Both the position numbers and the translations under genes were made by a program. From JBEKHT01 sp049511715 (GTDB taxonomy: Bacteria; Chloroflexota; Anaerolineae; Anaerolineales; RBG-16-64-43): a stretch of 64,000 nt of DNA. Shown here piece by piece: positions 45,623 through 55,086 of the stretch. The notes beneath the pieces are model-generated. The model saw nothing but the letters and a program-made list of their open reading frames with translations. It ran no database searches and was not told the DNA's origin. Each line of letters opens with the position of its first letter. The first letter of the stretch is position 1. The stretch lies in assembly GCA_049511715.1 (NCBI GenBank), contig JBEKXU010000011.1, positions 21,641 through 85,640 of the forward strand. Direction: 5' to 3'.

Positions 45623-46351
45623 ATGATGCCCACTGAACCCATGATGCCCACCGAAGCCTTCGTGCCACCGCCTCGCGTTCCTAGGCCGTTGGATTTCGAG
45701 CCCGAGGGAGTCTTCCAAGCCGGCCATCGCTGGGAGGGACAGCCTCGGTGCCGTGCCTGGAGTGGGAGAAACGGCCGCCAATGTGACCGGATGCCGATGA
45801 AGGGGATGACCGTGTGCCGGTCACATGGAGGGGCGGGCGGACGGCCCGCGAAACACGGCAAATACTCTGGACCTGCCAGGTTCCATGCTGCATATCGTCG
45901 GGCAGTAGGGAACCCCAAGGCGATTGACCTGAAGTGCGAGATCGCCCTGACTGAACTAAGGATCCAACAGGATCCAGATGAACTTGAGAAAACGGGGGGC
46001 GTTGAGGATCCCTCGGTCATCCTCAAGGACGTTGCAATGATCGAGCGTGGATTAGACAGCGCCGATTCCGAGTTGTGCAAGACGGGCTTAGCGCTGCTAC
46101 TCGCTGCGTCCAAGAAGGAGAGAACTAGGATCACTCTATTGACGGGCTCAGGAAGAACATGGAAGCCGAACGGCGCTTGATCGAGACAGAGCGCCGATGG
46201 CAGACACTGAACAAGCAAATGGTACCTGTGGGGGAGGTCGCAGAACTGGGTAAGCAAATGGTCCTCATCTTCTGCAAGCATGAGACAGATCCGAGAACTA
46301 GGGCAGCGGATCGCCAAGGACTTAAGGGCACTCTTCCCAGGAACCAACTAG
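45623..46351 (+). pseudogene. Phage-like HGG-motif protein, frameshifted
   Basis: ATG 45623 has AGAGGA upstream. The first frame gives CRAWSGRNGRQCDRMPMKG then VCRSHGGAGGRPAKHGKYSG, a Cys/His cluster with the HGG tail found in small phage or island proteins near terminases. It runs to 46180, but the natural continuation is in the next frame: GLRKNMEAERRLIETERRWQ, then after a second shift IRELGQRIAKDLRALFPGTN, stop. Joined, the protein would be about 240 residues. Two frameshifts suggest a pseudogene, part of the same decayed element as the recombinase. Confidence 0.6.
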
Positions 46352-47133
46352 CCGGCACTCAGCGCCACAGCAGTCCGCCTCAGGCGCCAAAGTGGCATTC
46401 ATCGCTACGGATCCGGCCTGGTTGGAACCAATCGCTCCAGGCGTGTCCACCCATAAGGCGCAGTGAATCCAGGTCCACTGATACCTCATAGTATAGAGGC
46501 GGGGGGCACGGAGCAAGCACGTTTGGACCTATCGACATGAATGTCGCCCGGTTAAGGACTTCTCCGGCGCAGGCGACCTGCCTCCTGGGCGACCCTCCTC
46601 GTGGCTAGTGCGTTCTCGTGTTGGGGCACCCGCCAAGTCACTTTTCGGATTCGCTGTCATGCAGGGATGTGTTGACCGTGCCAGGACATAGGTTACTGAC
46701 GGCCTGCCAGCATTTCTGACTGCGTCAGAGAACACGATGGTTGCCAATCCCCTCCATTTCCCTTGAAGCCGTGTCTTTCCTTCTTCCGCTGGTTGTCGGC
46801 CCGAAGACGAAGTCTGACATTTTCGGTCTCGATTGCGCTTTCACTTGAGGTGCACCCGCTCTCTGATCTTGTCGGATCTCCAGTAACTTTCCACCCTTTG
46901 GCCTTGGACGGCTCTGCCTTATCCCAGGACAACAGCTCGCTGTAGCCGTTGACGTCATCCAAGAGTGCAGGTACCGGCAAGACGGTCGATGTGACTGTGT
47001 CACGGGGATAGTGGATCTTGAGTTGGAAAGGGGTATGCCCCAACATAGAAACCAGGAACGAGCAGGCCGCAGTGTCAGCTCCGGTCGAAAAGTAGATGAT
47101 GTTCACCGGGTGAAGAGTGGGCCACATGCGTAG
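46352..47133. other. Region without recognised gene
   Basis: About 780 bases. A 144-codon minus-strand frame (47127-46693) is open but has no ribosome site and no family sequence; I do not call it a gene. Nothing else is visible. Confidence 0.4.
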
Positions 47134-47274
47134 TCAACCCAAGGGCGCTTGTGCGATGGACTTGGGTCGGTCGTCGAAGAACTTCTTGTCTCTCAAGTGA
47201 TAGGAGTCTCCCTTCAGGGACGGGAGTTCAAAATGGTGGACCAGCCGGCGTACCATGGCAGCGACCGCCTGCAT
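47134..47274 (-). pseudogene. IS21 IstB C-terminal remnant
   Basis: Minus strand reads MVRRLVHHFELPSLKGDSYH then LRDKKF and ends at a stop. This is the closing segment of the IS21 helper ATPase IstB (the DRLLHH...G-x-SYR block). The ATPase core is not recognisable upstream. A single scrap of an IS21 element. Confidence 0.5.
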
Positions 47275-47650
47275 TTTCCTATTGGCCCATCAGAATAGTA
47301 CCCTACCCCTTGACCAGTCGACTTTACGTCAAGGGACTCGCCGAAGCGCCGGAGATTCAGAGGATTGGCGAGCCCTCTGTCTCCCCGTGAGTCGTTTCCA
47401 GAGTAGGCAGAGCTACCGCCCCGTGTGCACTTCCCTTGCATTCGGACCAATTCCGTCCTTTTCGACTTCGCCCCGTCTACGCTGTTGTTGCGCTGCTTGA
47501 GATCGCGCGGCGAGCTCGGCGCGCCCTGAAGACCGGTCGAATGGGTCCATCTCGGAATGCCTGAAGTCCCAGCGTGAAGGGGGGCAATAACAAGAATTCC
47601 ACGTCGATGCACCCAAGGTCGCGGGGTAAGGCGGATCACGGAGGAGGCCA

Positions 47651-47836
47651 ATGTCATTTCTGATTGGGTTCATTAGGAATCTTGCCATTCTCGTGGTCAT
47701 TGGCTTGACTTTGTTCATCTTGTGGCCAGGTGTCATGGGACCTGTAATTCGTCTCTACGGTGCTGTCTGGGGTCCCGTGGCGATCGTCATATTGGTGGTT
47801 GTCGCCCTGCCCCGCAAGAGGGCTCATCTGGGCTGA
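47651..47836 (+). CDS. Small membrane protein
   Basis: 61-residue protein with two hydrophobic stretches: FIRNLAILVVIGLTLFILW (about 7-25) and VWGPVAIVILVVVAL (about 40-54), ending in basic RKRAHLG. GGAGGAGG lies seven bases before the ATG, a strong ribosome site. No family recognised. It has no operon partner, and nearby DNA is decayed, so it could be a survivor or a chance frame. Confidence 0.55.
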   Translation: MSFLIGFIRNLAILVVIGLTLFILWPGVMGPVIRLYGAVWGPVAIVILVVVALPRKRAHLG

Positions 47837-48096
47837 TCAAGGAGTTCCCGGAATTGCTCAGAATCCATCATAAGAGCGTCCAGTTGGGGCCAATTTTCGG
47901 ACGAACGGGGTTTTTGGCCAGGACAGGGCTTGAAGAAAGATTCGATCGCGAGCTGTTGCATTGCCCGGAAGTCCGTCATGGGCCTTTTCCTTGTCACAGA
48001 CCAGGCTTGGCACCGCCCCAGGTATTCAGCCGGGGGCGGCGCCAAGAAGCCAACGAGTGTACGTGTGTCAGTTAATCCGCGCGGACCATCTTGAGG

Positions 48097-49197
48097 CTAG
48101 CGAATCGCCAGTTGGGTCTCCCGGTCGAAAAGGTGGGCGTGGCGCATATCCAAGCTCAGGGAAATGCTCTGCCCCATCTTGGCATTCGTGCGAGGATCCA
48201 CTCGGGCAATGAAGGGTTTCTCCGAGGCGAGCAAGTGCAAGTACGTCTCGTTCCCCATGAGTTCAGTGACCTCGACCCGGGCCTCGACTGGGGCCGCGAC
48301 GATATCTCGCGGGGTGAACTGCGGATCATGCACGTGCTCGGGTCGTATGCCAAAGACTAGGTTTCGGCCAACGTATTTTTCGAAGCGAGCAAGTGCCTCC
48401 CCAGCCATCGGGACCGCAAACCCTCCGCAATCCAGGAGGATCTTTCCGTCGGCGCGTTGGAGCTTGCAGTCGAAGAAATTCATGGCGGGAGACCCAATGA
48501 ACCCGGCCACAAAAACGTTGTCGGGCCGTTCGTAGACATTCTGAGGCGTATCGAGCTGCAGGAGGATACCGTCCCGCAGCACCGCGATGCGCGTGGCCAT
48601 GGTCATGGCCTCCACCTGGTCGTGGGTCACATAGATGAAAGTCGTCTGCAACTGCTGGTGCAGCTTCGACAATGCCGCCCGCGTCTCAACGCGCAGCTTG
48701 GCATCCAGGTTGGAAAGGGGCTCGTCCAAGAGGAAGGCGAGCGGCTGGCGGACGATGGCGCGCCCCACGGCCACCCGTTGCCTCTGACCGCCGGACAACT
48801 GCTTGGGCTTGCGGTTGAGAAGGTCTGTCAGGCCGAGGATCTCGGCCGCTTCCTTGACTCGGCGGTTGATGTCGGCTTTGGGGACCTTCCTCAGCTTCAG
48901 GCCGAAGGCCATGTTGTCGTAGACCGACATGTGGGGATACAGGGCGTAGGACTGGAACACCATCGCGATGTTGCGGTCTTTGGGGGGGATGTCGTTCACC
49001 ACTCGGTCTCCGATTCGGAGGGTTCCCTCATCGATTTCCTCCAGACCGGCCAGGCAGCGCAGGGCGGTGGTTTTCCCGCATCCTGAGGGACCGACCAGCA
49101 CCAGAAACTCGCGGTCCTCAACCTGAAGAGACAAATCATTTACAGCGAGCACCTTGTCAAACCGCTTGGTTACGTGATCGTATGTGACCCCAGCCAT
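48097..49197 (-). CDS. ugpC: Sugar ABC transporter ATPase (MalK/UgpC type)
   Basis: 366-residue ATPase. Walker A GPSGCGKTT (residues about 38-46), signature LSGGQRQRVAVGRA, Walker B LAFLLDEPLSNLDAKLR and switch THDQVEAMTMA are all intact. The C-terminal TOBE-type regulatory domain includes FGIRPEHVHD and ends HLFDRETQLAIR. Start at 49197 follows AGGAGG; the longer upstream frame covers the promoter. It stands alone, as MSMX-type ATPases often do, and may energise several importers, including that at 59.4-62.8 kb. Confidence 0.92.
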   Translation of the reverse strand: MAGVTYDHVTKRFDKVLAVNDLSLQVEDREFLVLVGPSGCGKTTALRCLAGLEEIDEGTLRIGDRVVNDIPPKDRNIAMVFQSYALYPHMSVYDNMAFGLKLRKVPKADINRRVKEAAEILGLTDLLNRKPKQLSGGQRQRVAVGRAIVRQPLAFLLDEPLSNLDAKLRVETRAALSKLHQQLQTTFIYVTHDQVEAMTMATRIAVLRDGILLQLDTPQNVYERPDNVFVAGFIGSPAMNFFDCKLQRADGKILLDCGGFAVPMAGEALARFEKYVGRNLVFGIRPEHVHDPQFTPRDIVAAPVEARVEVTELMGNETYLHLLASEKPFIARVDPRTNAKMGQSISLSLDMRHAHLFDRETQLAIR

Positions 49198-49231
49198 GGA
49201 GCGCCTCCTCTCGCTTTCATTTGGTAGTCGG

Positions 49232-49259
49232 ATTATACGGCGGAGTGATCCAATGCAAA
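49232..49259 (-). promoter_or_regulatory. Promoter of the ABC ATPase gene
   Basis: On the minus strand a perfect TATAAT (49237-49232) lies 35 bases before the start codon. A weak -35 TTTGCA (49259-49254) sits 16 bases further upstream. Confidence 0.55.
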
Positions 49260-49526
49260 AGTGACGAGTGACCGGCGAATCCGCGTTGCCCCTCCTAAAG
49301 AGTGGTCGCTTATATGGGATTGATCGTATGAAAGCGATGCTCCACTGGGTAGATTGCGTCGTGAGGGCAATCACTCCCTCAGGAGGTGGAGCCTGTCCGC
49401 CGTCAGGCGGACAGCATGCGGATTATTTGGGGTTCAGGACCAACAGGGGGGCGTTCACGGCCGGAACAGAGTGAAAGGATTGGCGGGGTGCCATTTAGGA
49501 ATACCTTTGCTAGTTCCCAGAGGAGA

Positions 49527-50440
49527 CACCGGTAGCACTCGAAAGGGTTGGGAACTGGTACTGGATTGCCGACGAAATTGAAGCTGCCGATTGCGAACCC
49601 CTACTCACTGATGCCGCCGAGGCCAAGATCATGATGGGTTACGTTGGGAAGACAGACGACCAAGACGGGGCTGGTTTGGCGACCCTTCTCCGCAGTGGGA
49701 CCCTACCGGTGGTGTGGGTGCCACCGGGCTCAGTGAGAGATGAACAGAAACTCCCTCGAACCCGGATAGCCCTGTCAGGGATGCGAACGGCCTTCAAGAA
49801 CCGGATCCACGCCACCCTGGCCAAGTACGCTCTCTCGCCTAAAGACAAAGAGATCAACGATCTCTTTTCGAAGAAAGGCCGCATTTGGCTCGAGGGAGGA
49901 CCCAAATCCCTGCCACCGCAGGCCATCCGCTCCCTGGCGTAGGAGTTCGAGCTTGTGGGCGACTTCAACGACCTAATTCGGGTCCTGGGAAGTCGCACGT
50001 GCGAGCAGATTCAGACCACTGCCAGCATGCAGCTGTTCAAGACTCTTGCGGGTGTGGGTAATTTCCTGGCGACCGTCATCGAATGAGAGATGGGATCAAT
50101 CAAGCGCTTTCACTCACCCGAACAACTCGCCCGCTACATCGGAACCACTTCCAAGGTGAGTGCCAGCCTGTCCTGGCGGACCAGGCCAGGGCGGCGGCAA
50201 GGTCCACTACGGTCGAGTGCCCCTGGAGGCTAACCACTACATGAGGTGGACCTTCATCGAAGCCGCTACTTCTGTCGCACTCTGTCATGCCAAGACGAGC
50301 TGGAAGCGCAAGCATGTCTTGCGACTCTACGACCGAATCCAGAGAAAGAAAGGCCACTCAGTCGCGATCCGTGCGGTGGCCCCACATTCCTCTGAGGCAA
50401 CTTTCTGGGTGCTCACTAGGCAAGAACCCGAGGTGCGAGT
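49527..50440 (+). pseudogene. IS110-family transposase remnant
   Basis: Plus strand. The N-terminal DEDD domain reads IADEIEAADCEPLLTDAAEA and GYVGKTDDQDGAGLATLL, TRIALSGMRTAFKNRIHATL. After a stop, AGVGNFLATVIE and SIKRFHSPEQLARYIGTT come from the C-terminal Ser domain, and after a further shift ANHYMRWTFIEAATSVALCH and KKGHSVAIRAVAPHSSEATF. At least two stops or frameshifts. The true N terminus is missing. Confidence 0.7.
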
Positions 50441-50819
50441 TTCGGGGGAACCCTACACGGAGCCAGAATCGGCCCGACCAAGGCAGGGGCAAGCCTGGCG
50501 GACTAGGCCAGGGCGCGCCCACAACATGTGCCCATGAGACACGGAAAATGATTGCGGCGCCCCTGCTAGACATGCTCATGTTCCTGGAGGGCGAATGGAT
50601 GTCTTCGGCCGTTTTCGCTCATCCGGAAAATGCCACCGAAGGGCATTCGTTCGCTCATCCAGAATTGCTACCCACGGCCAGGGCCAGACGGCCTCCAGGC
50701 GCAGGTCCAAGTCCCGCGTGAGGCTGATCGGGTTGAGGGAATGGAAGAGATACTGGAGCTTGCGTTTGGTACCCTCGGACGCATCAAGGGACTGCAGCAC
50801 GGCTTGGTAGGTTGTCCTA

Positions 50820-51900
50820 TCAAGCGAGTGGACTTGGTGAGCCTCCGCTCGCTGGCTTGTGGCCGAAGACCCCTGCCCGAGATTGCCGAAAGCTCCCGGC
50901 TGACACATCGTGCCTATATTCGTGGAGCAATCTACCGAGCACTGGAACCGTGACGAGCTTTCCCCGCCATGGGCGACCTGACTGAGCTATGATCCCAAGG
51001 GGTCCTCTGCCCAGTCCCCTGGTGTGGCCGTGCTCGATTGCAGTATTCGACGTGTTCCTTGATGACCCGATGAAGTTTCCTGTCGCCGACAACCACCACG
51101 TCATCAAGGCATCTTCTCTTCACGCTCCAAGAATCGATCGCAGCCTGCGTTGGCCATTGGATTGCGGTTGGGCTCTTCGGGATCTCAATGAAGCTTACCT
51201 CGAGCGAGATGGCTGCCGTGTGTGCGGTCCAGGCCGGCGATCAGGAAGCGTGGGGCTAGGTCATGAAGCGTTGCCTCCGAAAGTTACTTTTCTACCCAGT
51301 CGTTAGTTGGGAGAGAGGAGCCGGCGAAATGAAGGACTCGCCGCGAACCGAGTTCGATGATGAAGAAAGCGTAAATCTGCCGAAAGAACTGGTCGATCAC
51401 CGGGAGGAAGTCACAAGTCCAGGGGATCTCGGCGTGATTCTTGAGGAAGGTTGACCAATTCTGGCCCAGTGGGGTGGGCCCCTGCGCGGCGGATGTCCTT
51501 CTGAATTGTGGCCTCGGCAACCCGGATGCCGAGATTCATGAGTTCGCTGGATGCATTCTGCTCACCACAAACTGTTCTCCCTGGCCATCTGTTGGATCAG
51601 AGCGATGGTTTGGCGGCCTACCCTGGAGCGCCCGCCCCGGCCGCAGGACATGAAGCGCCGGAGCAGCCGGAAGCCCTGAGAGTGCCAGCGCAGGAGCATG
51701 TCGAGCTTGAGGATCAGAAGGGCCTCCTCCCAACTGCAGCCCATGCTGGGGGGTAAAACGAGCCAAAGGCGATCGGCTGGGGTGAACCCGTCGCTTGCCA
51801 ACTTCACGGTGGGTGGTGACGAGTTGCTGACGGAGGGGGGTGTTTTCAGCGAGGAGTTTGGGAATTAGTGCGAGCGAGGTTGAGGGCAGAGTCAAGGGGG
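50820..51900 (-). pseudogene. Integrase-core (IS481-like) transposase, decayed copy 1
   Basis: Minus strand, in order: N-terminal part near 51810-51580 (LRWHSQGFRLLRRFMSCG, IALIQQMARENSLW); DDE core near 51480-51290 (WSTFLKNHAEIPWTCDFLPV, YAFFIIELGSRRVLHF); ANAGCDRFLER near 51150; then KRRCLDDVVVVGDRKLHRVI and EYCNRARPHQGTGQRTP, and GKLVTVPVLGRLLHEYRH at the end. Frameshifts separate the parts. A second, shorter copy lies at 53418-53690. Confidence 0.65.
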
Positions 51901-52127
51901 ACAGAATAGAGAGATGGCCGGGGAAGATGGGGGGAAGCCAGTTTCGGAGATGCCAATTCGGGGTGCGTGTGTCGGATAAACCGGTGGATGAGGGAAGACA
52001 AGTAGAAAAGGCTTCCGGCCGACGACTAAAACCCACGATCGGATAATAGTCCCGGTGCGATCGAGGTCTATTGTCGGGCCGAAGGGGTTTTCGGCCAGAA
52101 CAAGGGGAGACCCTAACTGGCATGATG

Positions 52128-52133
52128 TATAAT
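52128..52133 (+). promoter_or_regulatory. Possible -10 box of the tat genes
   Basis: A perfect TATAAT 50 bases before the tatA start codon, without an obvious -35 hexamer. Confidence 0.4.
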
Positions 52134-52182
52134 CATTCTTGGATAGCATTGCTGTCGGCTGAGGATACTATGGGAGGGTACC

Positions 52183-52527
52183 ATGCCATTTGGATTGCAG
52201 CCGTGGCACCTGATCGTGATTGCTATCGTGGCTCTGCTGGTTTTTGGGCCCTCACGGCTTCCTGAGATCGGACATGGAATGGGCCGAGCTGTCAGAGAAT
52301 TCCGCAACGGGACCAAGGAGATGACGGAATCTTTCCGCGAGGAAATGAAACAGAATCCGAGCGCTCCCACCACCTCGACCCTCACAAGCGCCGCTTCCAC
52401 CTCGGCGCCCACCAGCGGTCCGGTGGGGCCCTCGACGCCCGCTGGTCCCTATTGCACTCAATGTGGTAACACCAATCCTCCCGGAGCTCGCTTCTGCAGC
52501 AAGTGTGGGGCGCAACTAGTGGCGTAG
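52183..52527 (+). CDS. tatA: TatA/E translocase subunit with C-terminal zinc ribbon
   Basis: 114-residue protein. N-terminal transmembrane helix (LIVIAIVALLVFGPSRLPEIG) with the FGP hinge, then the amphipathic helix GMGRAVREFRNGTKEM, as in TatA pore subunits of twin-arginine export. After a Ser/Thr/Pro-rich linker (residues 58-87) comes YCTQCGNTNPPGARFCSKCG, a four-Cys zinc ribbon (C-x2-C-x10-C-x2-C) which ordinary TatA proteins lack. GGGAGG stands six bases before the ATG. tatC follows. The ribbon may aid oligomer control or partner binding on the cytoplasmic face. Confidence 0.88.
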   Translation: MPFGLQPWHLIVIAIVALLVFGPSRLPEIGHGMGRAVREFRNGTKEMTESFREEMKQNPSAPTTSTLTSAASTSAPTSGPVGPSTPAGPYCTQCGNTNPPGARFCSKCGAQLVA

Positions 52528-52602
52528 AACGGATTTTGCCCGTTGCCAGGATCGGACCGCCGCGCCCGAGAACTGGGTATTGGAGATACACGGTGAGCTT
52601 CC

Positions 52603-53340
52603 GTGGCTGAAAAGCGGATGACTTTCCTGGAGCACTTGGAGGAGCTCCGCACTCGCCTTCTGATCTCTGTGGCGGCAATCCTTTTGGTCACGGCAGTAGG
52701 ATTCTTCTTTTCGGACCCCATCTTGAAGTTACTGCTGCTGCCCTCCGGCGGCCTCCAACTGCGAGCCTTTGGCCTGCTCGACGGTTTCATGATCAAGTGG
52801 CGCCTTGCCCTTTACACGGGCGTAGTGATCTCCTTCCCGGTCTGGGCCTACGAGGTGTACAGTTTCATTTCCCCCGGCCTGCTGCCGAACGAAAGAAGGA
52901 TCATCTTTCCCCTCCTGGGCGGGTCGCTCATCCTCTTCCTCCTGGGCGCCGCCTTTGGCTTTTACCTGCTGTGGGGCATGATCCGTGTGTTGGTGGCCCT
53001 CATTCCCAGCGAAGTCCAATTCCTCCCCGACGCAGACGACTACATCTCCTTTGTGACCTTCTTCCTACTCGCGTGCGGCTTGGCCTTTCAGCTCCCGACG
53101 ATTATTCTCCTCCTGGTCCAGCTGCGGATCCTCAATTCCAACCTGTTGAAGAAACAGCGACGCATCGCGTACTTCGCCCTCTTTGTTTTCGCCGAGATCA
53201 TCACCCCGGTCTCGGACCCGATCGTGGCGCCGCTCACTGTCATGATCCCGCTGAGCATCTTATATGAAGCCAGCATCTTCCTGGCTGCGCGCATAGAAAG
53301 GCGACGTCCAGTACCAGGCCTGGTGGATGCTGGTTCCTAA
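52603..53340 (+). CDS. tatC: Sec-independent translocase TatC
   Basis: 245-residue membrane protein with about six helices. It begins MTFLEHLEELRTRLL, the cytoplasmic signal-recognition motif. SFPVWAYEVYSFISPGLLPNERR matches the TM2/loop region. The TM4 motif F-E-x-P reads AFQLPTI, with Gln for the usual Glu. EIITPVSDP is the conserved last loop. Start is GTG at 52603, with GGTGAG upstream. With tatA it forms a minimal Tat system (no tatB seen) that can export the substrate-binding protein at 59377. Confidence 0.9.
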   Translation: MAEKRMTFLEHLEELRTRLLISVAAILLVTAVGFFFSDPILKLLLLPSGGLQLRAFGLLDGFMIKWRLALYTGVVISFPVWAYEVYSFISPGLLPNERRIIFPLLGGSLILFLLGAAFGFYLLWGMIRVLVALIPSEVQFLPDADDYISFVTFFLLACGLAFQLPTIILLLVQLRILNSNLLKKQRRIAYFALFVFAEIITPVSDPIVAPLTVMIPLSILYEASIFLAARIERRRPVPGLVDAGS

Positions 53341-53417
53341 CTTTAGAAGTGGAGGTGGTCTCTCGAGAGAACCTCCTATGGCGAGTCGCCTCGATCGGAT
53401 GTGTCTCAACTTCCTGT

Positions 53418-53690
53418 GAACTGTGCCACGCGAAAAACCCGGTACGAGAGTTGTTTGTGGCCCTCCCGGCTGAGATATCGCGTCTGTAGGCGTAAGCAAT
53501 CCATTGAGCGCGGGAACTGTGATGAGCTATCATCAGTTCCGGACGGCTCGGGCTCGATTCCCTCTGAACTGCTCTGGTGCGGCCGTGCTCGATTGAAGCA
53601 TTTGCCGTAATCCTTGATTACGGACTGAAGGTGCCTGACCTCGACAACCGGCAGGTCATCAAGGCATTCTCTCCCCGCGCCTCACAGGAA
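53418..53690 (-). pseudogene. Integrase-core transposase fragment, copy 2
   Basis: Minus strand reads ECLDDLPVVEVRHLQSVIKD then YGKCFNRARPHQ, the end of the same transposase type as at 50820-51900. DNA similarity to that copy is visible around GCCTTGATGAC and CAATCGAGCACGGCC. The remainder of the gene is absent. Confidence 0.6.
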
Positions 53691-53734
53691 CCGTTTGCAG
53701 ACAGCGTTGGGCTTCGGACCACGGTGGGACGTGT

Positions 53735-54147
53735 AAAGAGCTTCAATAGAACTTGCCCTGGCGAACTCATGCCAAATCGTCGTCGTACTTTCTATCCCGA
53801 TCGCGGGCCTGGTGATGGTTCCAGTAGTCAACCTGGACATGGCAGTGTTCCGTGTGCAACCTGTCCAGGCCGCGGCGAGGAAGGGAGCGCGGATTGAGAG
53901 AATCGCGTAGGAATATAGCGCGTGCTGTACTGTGATCGTTGACCGGAGCCCGCTCGAAACCAACCCGCTTGTGGAGAATCCGGATGTGAGCGTCCTTGCG
54001 CCGGGAGGATTAGAGGGAAGCACTCCCCGCACACGTAGCGCGCAGACCCTGAACTTGAGCGGTCGGTTGGCAGAAACCAACCCCGGTCCCCCATCGGGGC
54101 CATTTGCGGTCTCGGCCGAGTCGATGTTTAGGCAGGAGGGGTCGTAA
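53735..54147 (+). pseudogene. TadE/TadG-like pilus protein remnant 1
   Basis: Plus strand. IELALANSCQIVVVLSIPIA and VQPVQAAARKGARIERIA resemble the E-x-A-x-A-x-P hydrophobic start and N-A-A-x-x-G-A-R helix of TadE-type pseudopilins. A stop follows, then VIVDRSPLETNP to a stop at 54147. No ribosome site. Weak but coherent with the next remnant. Confidence 0.4.
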
Positions 54148-54168
54148 GCGGAGGTTGATAAGAGGCGA

Positions 54169-54575
54169 TTGCCCGGGCATTTGATGACCTTTTGGGCGCT
54201 GGTTATCGCACTAGTCTTGCTGCCACTTGCCGCGCTGGCCACCGAAGTCGGCAGGCGCCCTTTCGACATGTCGGAGGTCGCCAAGGTTGCAGGTGCAGCC
54301 GCACCCGCAGCCGCGATTGAGATGGATCGCCCGGTCTTCAACGACACAGGACAGATGGTTGTGGCCGGGCAAGCGTGGGCCGAGGCGCGGACATTCGCCA
54401 GTTGGAACAGGCGAACCTCTCGGCTCAGGAGATCCACGCAGTGGTAACTGGGACCATCATCGGCGACACAAATCGCATGATGGAGGCGGTCGTGTCAGCC
54501 AGCCTCGAGCGGCTGTTCCCTTCGGTCATTCTGGAGTTTGGCATTTCGGTGGCGGAGGTGGCGCGAGTAAGGTAG
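54169..54575 (+). pseudogene. TadE/TadG-like pilus protein remnant 2, frameshifted
   Basis: LMTFWALVIALVLLPLAALA then TEVGR forms a membrane segment near the N terminus, followed by DMSEVAKVAGAAAPAAAIEM. After a frameshift near 54380, TGTIIGDTNRMMEAVVSASL then ERLFPSVILEFGISV ends the protein in the way TadE-like proteins do. With remnant 1 it suggests a tandem pair from a tight-adherence pilus locus. Confidence 0.45.
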
Positions 54576-54765
54576 AGACGTAGGAAAAGTAAGGCGGAAC
54601 ATGTACGGGTACTCTGTGACAAGTGAATCCCAAGAATGAGCCGACCACGCAGCGCTCCGCGTGACATTTTCGTGGCGGCCCATCCCGACTCGCGCGGGGA
54701 ACATGAAGGGACTTCGTTAGGAAAGCGCATTGCATTTCCCTGTGGATTAGGTAGCGCTACAATGA

Positions 54766-55085
54766 ATGAGAGATGAAATGGAAGAAGACTCGGCCGAGAA
54801 GGCTGTTAGGCGAAACATTAGAGGCTCCAGAAGTGGGGCGCGGTTTTTCAGGGAGGCCTTGGATTATTATTCCGATACGATGGTAATGTTTGGCCCAGCG
54901 GCCGCTCCAGTCTGGATAGAGAAGTTCCTGACGATGATCCCACTGAGGCCCTTTCCCAAATACCCGTTGAGGATCTCATATTAGATTCTTGTCCTGAAGA
55001 ATTCAAAGGCTCTTTCGACGAAACCCTGTCTCTAGCAGTACACGTGGACATGGCCGAGGCTGAGGTGGTAATGGGGAGAACCTAA
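54766..55085 (+). pseudogene. Possible broken small gene upstream of the lipoprotein
   Basis: A frame from ATG 54766 (MRDEMEEDSAEKAV...) ends at 54984. A second frame without its own start runs to 55085 and reads PDDDPTEALSQIPVEDLILD and CPEEFKGSFDETLSL, quite protein-like and acidic. The two might be one gene with a frameshift near 54900. No family recognised. Confidence 0.3.
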
Positions 55086-55086
55086 C

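Noticed and set aside
46693..47127. 144-codon minus-strand frame
   Set aside because: No ribosome site and no recognisable family in a decayed region; too weak to call a gene.
47824..48045. Minus-strand frame with APPPAEYLGRC, like the end of an integrase-type transposase
   Set aside because: Match limited to about ten residues; could be chance, so not listed as an element.
50576..50908. Minus-strand frame with LFHSLNPISLTRDLDLRLEA, like the end of another transposase
   Set aside because: Only one short block matches, with no catalytic region; left out of the feature list.
53682..54437. 251-codon open frame on the minus strand
   Set aside because: No family sequence; the plus strand reads better as TadE-like remnants.
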